A stretch of DNA of 64,000 nucleotides from Chrysomallon squamiferum (lineage: Eukaryota > Mollusca > Gastropoda > Neomphalida > Peltospiridae), in assembly GCA_012295275.1 (NCBI GenBank), contig CM022666.1:11069077-11133076 (forward strand), written 5' to 3'. A program made the position numbers and the translations under genes. Below the pieces are notes generated by a model. That model was not told the DNA's origin, did not search any database, and saw only the letters and a program-made list of their open reading frames with translations. Below are positions 39,585-50,830 of the stretch, piece by piece (positions within the stretch are counted from its first letter, which is position 1; the number at the start of each line of letters is the position of its first letter).

Positions 39585-39797
39585 CAGTGGCCGTCATCTG
39601 GCCAACTACTGTTAAAACCTGGTCATTTGGCTGTGTTTGTTATTTTCTTGTTATCTGGCTAGTTGTTACATTGAAGCTTTTCTTGTGGTGTATGGTAATT
39701 TGACCACTCTAGGCAAAACTGAATAATCAACAACTGTTTTCAGTTATCTGTCCATTAGCCAGTCAACAGAGTGCTGATGGTCAATGGCAGACCACTG
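39585..39797. mobile_element. Decayed inverted-repeat element, pogo/Tigger-like MITE relic
   Basis: Starts CAGTGGCCGTCATCTGGCCA after TA and ends, read inverted, CAGTGGTCTGCCATTGACCA. The internal sequence repeats TTATCTGGC / CATTTGGC / TTATCTGTCC motifs of the kind found at the ends of pogo/Tigger elements. A further CTGGTTATCTCGTCATTTGC lies just outside at 39,551. The right-hand TA is not preserved. It sits in an intron and is CpG-richer than its surroundings. Confidence 0.4.
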
Positions 39798-40179
39798 GTC
39801 AATATTTACTTGCTGTAATTCAGTAAAGTGAAATCATGGTGGGATGTGACCTTACACTGACCTTTCACCTACACAGCTTGTGATCATGTGCTTTTGGCAT
39901 TATCATGTTATTGTAATATTGCAAGCTCATCTATGTTAATGTTTTGTTTTCAGTATTTTTACTTAATATCCGCTGTACTCATAACAGCATCAATACAAGT
40001 ATTAATAATAACTGCAGCAGTTGTAGTAGGAGTTGGAGTAGTAGGAGTAGTAGCAGTCATAATTTTAGTAATAGCAATCATAGCAATATTAAGAATGCAA
40101 CAGCAGTAACAGCTGCAGCAATAATTACAACACTAATAATATGAAGTGAGAGTATTATGGCTGTAGTTTTTGTAGCAAC

Positions 40180-40320
40180 AGAAACAGTAATAGTATTTAA
40201 ATTGTATTTACTGTAGGAACCAGAAACAGCAATAGTATTTAAATAGTATTCAGTGTATATTAGAAACATCAATAGCATTTAAACTGTATTTACTGTAATA
40301 ATAAAAAAAGCAATAGTATC
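40180..40320. repeat. Tandem array of about 41-bp units
   Basis: AGAAACAGCAATAGTATTTA followed by AATTGTATTTACTGTA occurs at 40,180, 40,222 and 40,262 with a partial fourth near 40,305. The copies differ at several positions. Confidence 0.8.
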
Positions 40321-43029
40321 AAAATAATAACAATGGCAGTAGTACTATCAGTAATATTATCACTTATATTATTTTAAAGTTATTTTAATACAACATCAAA
40401 AGTAATTATCAGTTTATTTTTATTCACAATTACTAAAATAATTTATATGTAAATTCAATAATCCACAGCAGTATTGGCAATCACAGAAAATCACACAAAA
40501 AAATCACAACACATTTATATCCTATCCATTGTAATATTAATTACATGGACTTTGAATGGTTGTCCTGTAAAATAAATTAAAAATTTATCCTTCACATAGT
40601 AAATGTCAAGAAATCTGAGCCACAGATTGAGGTGTATTCAGTTTCCAAAGTCACTGGAGGTGGGTGATTGCGCAAGTGATAGATTAACACGTAGACAGAT
40701 GAACTTGTGCTAAATCTAGGAGAAACAGGTTTTGTTTATAGGAAACAGTAATATATGTTTTAGAGAATAAATAATAATATTTCTTTTACAGGATAAAATA
40801 ATAACTTATGTTTTATAGATGAAATAGTAACATGATTTAGAGAATAGTAACACTTTACAGTAGTAATACATTTTATACAAGTAATAATCTGTTTTATATT
40901 AAAAATAATAATGTCATATAGAATGAAAAATAATGTTTTATAGAAGAAGAAAAAAATAATACAGAATAAGTTTTAACTCATCTTTTATAGACAGTACAAG
41001 AATGTAGTTAATTTCAGTCATGTGCAAGTAAATAAATAAATTTAGATATATATAAAACATGGATTTCATTACATTATATTAATATCAAAGAATTTGATGT
41101 ATTATGAATTTTTATTTTTTATTTTTTTTACTTGTACATATTAACATGGTGAAAGGGTGTAATACAAAATAACTGCAAATACATAAAAACTTTAAAAAAC
41201 AAACTGAATCTCTTTCTAGCTTTAACACACACAAAATATGTAAATGTTGCTATGGTGACTGATAATGCAAACAAATCTTGTCTGCATGTATTGCGCAATG
41301 TTTTGGTTATTTATAAACCACTATCTTGTACCGTTATTCTTTTATACAATTTTATTTTTTAACACTGTATCCAGCTAATATTATTCAACATGTTTTACAG
41401 AAGCAGGTATTGCATAATGTTTGGGTTATTTATATATAAATAAACTTTTTCACAATTTTATCATGGCATATGATTAAAAATAAAAATAAATAGTGCTGTG
41501 TCTGTAGAAAATGTGTTATAGCATGTTTTCATTCAGAAGAGATAGCTCACAAAAGTAAGGCTACTAATGTTTAATCATAATAAGGGCTATGTTTTCATCT
41601 GAATAATGGATTGCAAATATTTACATAAACATATGGCTTTATTATAATTTTATACATTTATTCTTAAGTTTGTAAATTTGATATTTATGAAATGCTGGAT
41701 AAATTTTATTTAATTTATATGGATATGTACTAATACTATATATAGTATATAAGCAGTATTTTACTTTCATTTATGAAGAGAGACATGCATGACACAGATA
41801 CAGTAAACAAAGCAGCTATTTTTAAAATCAGTATTATTTACACTAAATGCCACAACACTGTACGTATGTATATATATTTATATATTTACACCCATACATA
41901 ATGCTCAATTTAACAATACAAGCTATTAGACATCAAAACTGGCAAGGAAATTAAGTATCAAAGTTGTAGACATTAAGTAAATGATTAACAAATGTATCAG
42001 TGATGCAATAAAATAGAAACTGCACATGAACCAAAAAAAATACAAATTTGAAAACAGGTATGTACAATGATTCAGCAGTTTACTTTGTTTGTACTATAAA
42101 TTATACCAAATTACCAATAAAAAAATAGTTTCAATAATTCATGAATTAAATTCCCTTATTAGTAGTATTGTAATAAAAAATAAAATTACTGTAAGAAGCT
42201 GTATAATCTTTGTAGAAATATACAGTGCTAATAATTCATCTGTTCAGTAATGGTAGCATTATATATTAAAATTACTAAACTAAATTGTTTAATTTGCATT
42301 TCTAGGAGTTTAATTTGCATTATTGTTACAAACTAAAAACAAAATGTAAACAATTTAATTGTATATATAAAATGTTATGTTAAAGCTGTACAATGTAGTA
42401 CATAATTATAATTTTGTAGCACAAAATTGTATCAGTGTGACACAATTGTAACACTATACCAATTCAGTTTGTAGAAATTAAAACAACACAGACTTTTGCT
42501 AATTAGAGGTAAATATCTGATACATCAATGAATTTTTTTAACAGCATTAGAACTTAACATCCAAAAAATACCACTATTAAAAAGTAGATTTAGAAAACAA
42601 CAAACAAAATAGTAATAATAAAAACTATCAACAATCTACAACAGCAAACCCATTATCAAGAAAAGTGCAAGTGTAACCTGTACATTTAACAGTTAATAAA
42701 GCTTTGTTACAAAGGTCTGAATAACTTGATGATGCAAGCCACATCTGACACACAACATACTATCTAATCACAGGTGAAAGAAATTTTAACACAGCAACCA
42801 AGATATTTTTTTTAAAATGTAAACCACAAAGATAAAAAAAAAATTAATTTTCCACTATTACATTCAAGTGACAATAAACTATCCAGTTAAAGCTTAAAAA
42901 CTATTAGAACAATGCAACCTGAATAATATTTATTTGATATTTTGTTTTGTTAGGGAATTAGGATGATTACAATCAGATGTATTCAATGTATCACCTACTT
43001 GTACAATGATATAAATATGTTCAAGTGCT

Positions 43030-43500
43030 ATAAAATTTTAACACTGAAACCAGTACTTGTATGAAGAACAATTATTACATTTTTAAAATATTTTTATAAT
43101 AGTCAGTATATTCAGTACTAAATGAACTATACCTGTACAAAGATATTCAGTTTTATGATGATATCAGTACTCGGTGCCCATAAACTACCTATGCAGTTAA
43201 TTACAGTTTTTAAAATAAATGGTATATTCAGTTAAAAAACAAAACAAAAAAAAACATTTGCAAAGGTAAACAGTTTTTTAACAATGAAATTTGTGTATTC
43301 AGTAAACAAACAATCTACACAAAGGTAAACAATTTTAATGATGAATGCCAGTTAACTATGCAGAGGTAACTATAGTTTTTTAACAGTGAAATTAGTGTAT
43401 TCAGTACCCAGTAAATTACATATACAAAGGTAATCAGTATTCTTAATGATGCAAAAGTATATTCATTATTCCAGTACAAAGGTAAACACAGCTTTGACTA
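43030..43500. repeat. Degenerate tandem array abutting the exon 1c donor
   Basis: The modules CAAAGGTAAACAGTTTTTTA and GTGTATTCAGTAC alternate about every 40-60 bp (CAAAGGTAA-type starts at 43,261, 43,320, 43,418 and 43,472; TATTCAGT-type at 43,108, 43,146, 43,228, 43,294 and 43,397). The last unit ends within a few bases of the GTAAGATT donor of exon 1c. Confidence 0.7.
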
Positions 43501-43511
43501 TGAAATCTTAC

Positions 43512-43651
43512 CAGTATGTTCTAAGTCCTGAGAATGCGGATGATAAATATCCATCATGAAATTTCCTGTCAGGTGCTCGGATCTGCGGATAGGCAATTCT
43601 GAAGTCGGAAGGACTGGCCATAGCTGTGTATTTGGCCACTGCCGTACACAT
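43512..43651 (-). CDS. TSC22D: TSC22-domain protein, alternative first exon 1c (46 codons + 2 nt)
   Basis: Candidate first coding exon hidden behind a longer open frame in another register. ATG at 43,651-43,649 starts MCTAVAKYTAMASPSDFRIA, and the exon closes with RTY, TG and donor GTAAGATT (43,511 downwards). TG plus T gives TGT (Cys) and continues into GSNTVAIDNKIEQAM; predicted product 126 residues, or 116 if the second ATG (43,621-43,619, followed by G) is used. An in-frame TGA lies 11 codons upstream of the first ATG. The middle (YPQIRAPDRKFHDGYLSSAF) is not recognised. Upstream (43,660-44,010) is CpG-containing and includes an AGCCAATCA (reverse CCAAT box) at 43,997. Downstream the intron begins with a degenerate tandem array that runs up to the donor. 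Confidence 0.7.
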
Positions 43652-43996
43652 TGAACTGGCTGCAGGAACTTCCAAAACACTTCTTCAGATGTGTGAGACA
43701 GCAGTGCTGACAGCCTGTGTGTGTGTGTGCCAAGCAGCAGAGCCCAGTATTGGCAGTGAACAAAGAGGAATGGAATAAAACAGCAGAGAGAGAGAGAAAG
43801 AACGAGGAGGAGACAGATAGTCTCTGATGTGTTCACTGAATAAACAGGCTGGTGTGTTGTGAGAACACTACACAGAACAACAGACAGAACGGTAGCAAAG
43901 AGACCAGGTAGTGGTTGTCCACTGACACAGTTAACATTCACAGCAGTTAATGTGCATTATCATGATAGCTAGCACAGATAACAGCTTCTCAATACC

Positions 43997-44005
43997 AGCC
44001 AATCA
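43997..44005 (-). promoter_or_regulatory. CCAAT-type box upstream of exon 1c
   Basis: AGCCAATCA on the plus strand (TGATTGGCT read toward the gene), about 350 bp upstream of the exon 1c ATG and within the same CpG-containing islet. Placement suits a TATA-less promoter, but a single CCAAT match is weak evidence. Confidence 0.3.
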
Positions 44006-47000
44006 ACTCCACATATGTTAATGAGGCTCATGAATATTTAATTGACATTTCGTTTTGTTGCATTCAACCAAGGAAAAAATAATAATAATACAAACTACAA
44101 AGAAATTGGTGGTGTATTCACCACAGTAACAAGCAATACACACAGGCAATGCCAGCACAAAAGACTTTTCAGAATTTTGAGTGTTTGTAGCTTTTTACAG
44201 CACATGCCGATATTATCCCACTTCTATAAATTTATATAACGGTAACTGCTATAATAAACCGTCCCAGAGGGTTAAAAATAAGTGTGTTTTTGTAAATTGT
44301 GATTTAATCTCAGAAATGTATTGAGCTTGTTGTAAAATGAACAAAGAAATGATACTGGATAACTGTAAATCTGCTTAGTCACAAGCGTGCTAGTAAACAA
44401 ATCAAATAGTTGTCAGTGTTACAACAAGACAGCTAGCAACTCCTTTCAACTAATATTAGACTTATAAATATGCCTCAAAAATACATTCACTGTCATCCAG
44501 AATAAAAATATTCACAGACATGGACATATTATGATAGAGAATCATAGGGTTAGCAAAGAAATAATAATAAAAATATCAAATCTAATTTGTTTTATAAGAT
44601 TTAATAACCAAAGTGAAAAATATTTAATATCCCACACTGTTATTTAAATACTGCAATGAGACCTGCTCTAGAAAAGTTACAAGGTTTAATAACCTAAGTG
44701 AAATACACTGAGGACATTTGCACTTACAATGAAATTGTGATGTAACATTTCATATATTCGATATTAAATACTGCACATGTTGGTAACTCACAAAATTGTT
44801 AATTACTATTTCAGGTTTCTGTTTAGAAAATTTCAAAGCTTTATTGATTACAAGAAATTTTTATTTAACTCCAGATCACCTATATATAGAACAATTTTGG
44901 AAACAAATAATGCAAAGCAATCCTACAGACAAATTATAAAAAATAATAGCAAACACCTTCAAAAAATTTATAGACACAATGATGATTAATAATAATGGAA
45001 TTTTTAATTTTTTTTTATTTTTTTTATTTTTTTTTAACTAAAAGCTACAAAATTTCTTTCATTGGTATTTCTTGGTAAAGCAGATTTGAGAAGACTATTA
45101 AAATTTATTAAACAAAAACTGTTAGTACTGAGTGCACACATTCCTAATAATTATAAAGAAAATATCATGTGTTTTAAAATAAAATGTGAGAAATGAGAAA
45201 AAAAGAAAAACAACTGTGTATCTATTTACCCAACTCTCTCAAATAGGCTTTCTTTTAATGTTACCCAGATGTGATCAGAAAGGTCGTGTAAGCACAATCT
45301 GGCAAAAACCGTATCAGAGATATTTTCAATTTAATTTATAGATTTATTTATTAGATACATGGATGAAGTAATAAATCTTTTTACCAACAGTTTGTAATTA
45401 ACAGGCAGTTTAAATTACACCTTTCTTTTTATGCATGTTTGTTTTTAATTTTTCACATTATTATTGCCTGTTTTATAATATATAAAACATTCTACTTATT
45501 TTTTTTTTTTTTTTAAATTATTATTATTATTTTTTATTAATTTCTTGTCCATTTGTTTCAGTTACTTTAAACAGACAAAAAAAACAGAAATATTTTCAAG
45601 TTAATTATCTACACTGCAAGCAGGCTCCTCCCAGTTCCCAAAATAGACTAGCAACATTTTTGTTTAGGTGTGGTCATGTTCACACTGACTCATGTGACTT
45701 GATGTAAACAACATGCACACATCATGCCTTCAGCCCACACTGTCACACACTGGCATCAGCAGCATCACAGACACCAGAAGAAAAGTCTCTTATTAATGAT
45801 TTTCCTAACTGACCAACATGTCTGTTGGTCAATGAGAGGTCATTATTGATCGAAGAACTGGGCACCTGATGTGAGGTGACTGTCACAATTTACTCAAGTT
45901 AGTTATTAAAGGTGGCCTGGTTTCTGAGGTCAGAACAGGACACTGTATTAGTTTATGTTATTGTTACCTAATACAGTGGTAAATAAAACTAATATCAAGC
46001 AGCCATGCATAAATAAAAATATGTATAGAGAAAGCTAATACTTAATGGGCATTTAGACATGTAAATATGTTTGGTATTTTATACATTTGAATATAATAAA
46101 TGAAAAGATGTGTTCAGAGAAAGAATACTTAACTGGCATTCATACACATAAATATAACTGGGCTAATACATTTGAAATCACATACATTTGAGAAAAATAA
46201 ATAAAATTATGTGAACAGACAAGGATAATGCTTAACACAATAACAGGCAAACAAATAAATGTGTTCAGAGAAAATAAAATGATATAATTCTGTTAAACTT
46301 TTCTTTCAGTATAAACAATGTGAAGAATACACACTTGTATTTAAATAAAACTAATATAAAGAAAATAAATAATAATAGGAAGAATTTCTATTAAGCATTA
46401 TATGCTTCTTCATAAACAGTATATGCAACATACTCATTGGTTCATTAAACTGACATTATAAAGGAAATGTGTAAATAGAATTTCATTTAAGCTGTATCTG
46501 CCAGAAACAACAATATACAATGGTAGGTAAATAATGTAGGTAAATCATGAGAAAAGTAAATTAAAAAAAATGAATGAAAATGGAATATCCATTTGTGCAT
46601 TTTAATTAAATATTGATGGTTAATAAACACTTAAGTAAATACACTCACTGGTGAAATTATTAAATTAAACAAATATATACAAGCAATTATAATATATAAA
46701 AAAAATTAATAATAACAAAGTAAATATAAATTTTATGTTGATTCAGACTTATTGAATTTAAAATATGTTTTTAATACTTTAATAAGCATTCATGCATAAC
46801 AAATGAACTATTTTAGTTAAATAATTTGATTAGATCCAATAAGTGTAAATACATGCAGGTTTACCACTTCAGTTACACCAGCCCATCAAATCAGTCTCGT
46901 TAAAATACCTTTTCTTGCTGCTTTACTTAAACTGTTTTTAATACCACACCTCTTGAAGATGTCAGATTAAAATGCTATAGCAAATGTACTTTTTCATAAA

Positions 47001-47324
47001 GAAAACCTCCTTTAGTTAAATCAGTTTTGTATTTAACATAACCTCATGAAAAAGTCACCTCAAACTGATTCATTTTAAACTTAGCTTCAGAATTTATAAG
47101 AATGTTCAGAAACTGAATTAGTGAAAGCTTTTAGAGATACTATCTCTTAAATCACTTCATATCTCTCCAGTACACAGACATTTAAACTGTTGTAGTTCTA
47201 CACTAAATTTGTTTTAAGGTTTTAATGTGAACTTTGTGTAAAGAATACCATAAGTACAGAAATATTTTCTTATTCCCAATTTATTATTTTAAAATCATTT
47301 CATTTGATTTAAATTTTGTATGTT

Positions 47325-47327
47325 TGT

Positions 47328-47368
<41 letters not shown>

Positions 47369-47409
47369 GGGATAGAGAGAAAAAAAATATACATAATTTA
47401 AAAATCTAT

Positions 47410-47448
<39 letters not shown>
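47325..47448. repeat. (TG)n-(TA)n and (CA)n pair
   Basis: TG run then TATATA at 47,325-47,368 and a CA run at 47,413-47,448. The two are complementary and could pair as a hairpin in RNA. Confidence 0.95.
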
Positions 47449-47452
<4 letters not shown>

Positions 47453-50039
47453 AAAAATATTATTTTACAATGTAAAAACCTTTAGAATATTATTTTAAAA
47501 TATTTATATACATATGCACCAAAGACCTTCTGGCTCTAATCCCTGAATTTAATTTTGGACGAAAACTTTCCTTTATCTATTATCAGGGTTAAATGTAACT
47601 GGGGTGCAACTAAAAATATCTTCATTTATTTTGTACATCTTGCAGAACAATCAAAAACCTGACATTGTGTCATACATTATAATCTCTTCTTGTCAACATT
47701 CTGAGAGGTCATGACCTCACCAGGTCAAGGTAACCTTTTTTGTATTTTACTGATGTTGTTAATCCACAATAACTAACATAGATATGGTAATAGCTTGTAT
47801 TGTTATTTACCTTTTATTAAACAATTACAAATCTCACATTAACTTACGTGTACAAGGTAATGGCTTATATTTTCATTTACCTTTTATTGTCATTTATCTT
47901 CTCTAAATACAAATCCTGTTAACATGTTTCATGTGACAGATGCTCTCTTTATTATGCCATCAGTCAAACAGCAAAATTATATATGCATTTCTTTTCTTCT
48001 CCGTCCTCAAATGTCCCAATAACCCACTAACAAACTTAAAATAACAAATATTTATTCTTCGCCAGCCAGTCCAACCGAAAAGCAAAAACAAAATATAAAT
48101 AAATTAAATAATGACATTAATAAATTAATTGTAGGTTGATATGTGCCTTAAGAGAACTAACACTTAAACCTGGAATGTCAGGGGAAAAAGAAAAAATCCA
48201 CTGAATAAATATTTATCATGTGTCATCAGTTTGTATTTCAATTTAAAATAAAGGTATAGAACAATTTATCTTATAGCCATAAAGAATGTAAAATTTAAAA
48301 GGCAAATATTTTTTAAATTCTTAATATCTTTGATAACTGAAAAAAAAGACAGATTTTGTTTGTCTGTGTTTTTGGAGGTGAATTTTTTTTAAATTTATTT
48401 TTGGTATGAGAGAGGGATTTATCTTATCTTTATATAACAAATATCAGCAACCTGTAGATTAACTTAACTACTATAATGTTTATATTATGTGTAACCAATG
48501 CATTTATTCAATTTCTGTAATCATAAAATTCTTTATGTAACTTAGTTCCCATTACTTCACAAGAAATTAATATTAACACACATACACACATATATACCAT
48601 GTATCCAGTACAATAAAATAGAGAAAAATTAAAACAAATAAATGGATATTCCATTAATCAAACATTATTTTCTTTCATGTTTTTATAAAGTTAATTATTG
48701 ATACACAGCAACAATTTATGACCACATTAACCTAATTATTTCTCAAACCATCTCAACATTAATGGAATAAAAAAGATAATACGCCTTTCCCTACAGACAT
48801 AATGAGTTTACACAAAATCAAAAGTTGCATATCATATAAACATTTTAACTAATTAACTTCTTTCCCTTGAGGTGTATATTATCTGCTAGCTATGCAGGCC
48901 TCATCAACAAAGTATTTCCTGGTTAATTAACTGGATTTGATTTGGTGTACATTTTATACAACAAAGACTTTCTTCTCTATAAATCAGGCTGTTTGGTTTA
49001 ATATTAAGTTATGGATTTAGACATAATGTTAAATATATTTAAATAATAAAGATAAGGATAAAAATAAAACAGACTAATATATTGTATGAAACTATGCACT
49101 CAGTCTTTTAGAAATATTTCAAGCAAACAGAATTTCAAATAGAAAATGTAAATTTTACTTTAATTAAAAAAAGAGGAAAAAAAAAAAAAAAAAAAAGGTG
49201 AAACATAACTTTTTAAACAATGGCATCCATATTAAAAAAAACTATAAGATTAGTTTTACTATATGAATTATATGACTGGAAAAATGTTCACTGAACAGCA
49301 TAAACACTGCAAATTTAGATATATATAAAAATAATTTGGCCCAGTATTATCAAAAATTTAATAACTTAAACATAACTGCAATTACAGTTAGAGAAAATGG
49401 TGGCCATTACTAAAACAGTTATATTTTCACTGATACTGAGCACATCTTATGCTTGTATTTCTTTATCTGCTCACAGCATTTTAAGTACTGATCAACTCAG
49501 ATGTAAAATCTTGATATACAATCAAGAATGGTAACTCAGTCTGTTAATACATTTTTTCAATATAAACACAAGTGGCTCAGTCTTTTGAGTATAACTGCAG
49601 AAAAGTAATAATCACATTAATGCACAACACAAACTTTTATCGTTTCTTTTACTCTTGCCTAGAATTCAATACATAAATCTAATATTTAGATACATCGGTA
49701 CACCTCAAATACTAAGCAAACCTCTGGAGAGATCCATATATAATGGGCATGCAGTATGGCACAAATGACAGTGCTTCAAATAAGAACTGTACCTAGATTT
49801 TGTCAACTTGAATACTAACAGATTCAAATTTATCTGCCAACTTGTCACTAAATTATATTACACTATTAACATTAATCATTAATTTGAATATTTGTGCCCC
49901 AAAGTAGGAATTTAAATGCATATTAAATTTAAAACATTTCTAGCTTTATCTAACAACAATCATTTTAATAGAATTTCAAACCTCTCATTCACATAACAAA
50001 AAGTATATTTTCTCTGTATTTAATAATTAATTATTACTA

Positions 50040-50040
<1 letters not shown>

Positions 50041-50071
<31 letters not shown>

Positions 50072-50116
50072 GAAGAAGAAGAACAAGAAGAAGAACAAGA
50101 AGAACAAGAAGAAGAA
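50041..50116. repeat. AAT then AAG/AAC trinucleotide repeat
   Basis: (AAT)n at 50,041-50,070 followed by AAG and AAC triplets to 50,116. Confidence 0.95.
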
Positions 50117-50298
50117 ATAAAGTTAGGCTTATATGGTAACAAAAATGTAATGGAAAAAGAATGAGTACAAAAACTCAAATAAGACTGAGTTGACAGAATT
50201 TCCATTTATTCTCAATTTCATCATTTTTGTAAAAGAATTTTTAGTTATTTTCTCTATTCACAAATGTTTCGTTATTTTCCACAAAAACTGGTTTTGGC

Positions 50299-50450
50299 TT
50301 GTTCCGGTCAGATATTTACATATGTTTATTCTACTTTGTCCTAGTAGATAAATTTAAGTATCGGATAACCGTCCGAGTTGAAATTCGGTCAAGTTTTGAA
50401 AAAACTGTGTCAAACATGACACAGGCCACACCCACAGGTGATTATATAGG
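50299..50450 (-). promoter_or_regulatory. CpG islet with TATA-like box in the 1b-1c interval
   Basis: A rare cluster of CpGs (50,304-50,398) next to TATATAAT on the minus strand (50,448-50,441) and a GGGTGTGGCC box just downstream of it. An ATG at 50,417-50,415 opens 28 codons (MFDTVFSKLDRISTRT at the start), but its only phase-compatible donor is the weak AA|GTAGAA. Islets of this kind coincide with first exons elsewhere in this gene, so this could be another promoter. No good donor supports it. Confidence 0.25.
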
Positions 50451-50544
50451 CCTGGTAGATAACTCACATCTGAGCCCCCAATTTACACTCATGAATAGTA
50501 TCATGCTTACAATGGACACATTTATCAGAGCTTCTTGAACCTGT

Positions 50545-50830
50545 TTTAATGTTATATAGTATTAATAGTTTTCATCATATTTTAGTATTAGTTATTTTAA
50601 GATATTAGTATCCCTTCCTGAAAGTCTTTTTTCATTATGTTTTAGTGCTACAGTTACTTAAAAACACCAGTAACTCTTATTAATAGTTTTTCAGCATATT
50701 TTAATATTAAGTTATTTTTAAATACCAGTACTCCTTATTAACAGTTTTCTACCAAACATGTTCAAATGTTACACAATACATGTTAATATTAAGTTACTTT
50801 AAGTAATCCCTCTTGTACAAAATACAGTTT
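50545..50830. repeat. Degenerate tandem array, unit roughly 60 bp
   Basis: CATATTTTAGTATTAGTTAT, TTTAAGATATTAGTATC, CTTATTAATAGTTTT-type modules are repeated about four times with heavy divergence. Confidence 0.6.

Larger units (their letters stand above)
32053..43511 (-). other. Intron upstream of the 46-nt exon (to exon 1c)
   Basis: An 11.5-kb intron, low in CpG. It contains a splice-site-flanked plus-strand block at 33,420-33,539, a CRE islet at 34.8 kb, a decayed inverted-repeat element at 39.6 kb, tandem arrays at 40.18 kb and 43.0-43.5 kb, and poly(A)/AAAT tracts (34,230-34,310). Two C/EBP-type palindromes lie at 40,667 and 41,290. No other coding exon was recognised. Confidence 0.6.

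Noticed and set aside
43498-43941. 147-codon minus-strand open frame at exon 1c
   Set aside because: It is in a different register from the phase-compatible exon and reads through the donor. Composition is Leu/Ser/Cys-rich with no family similarity, so I treat it as a shadow of exon 1c and its leader.
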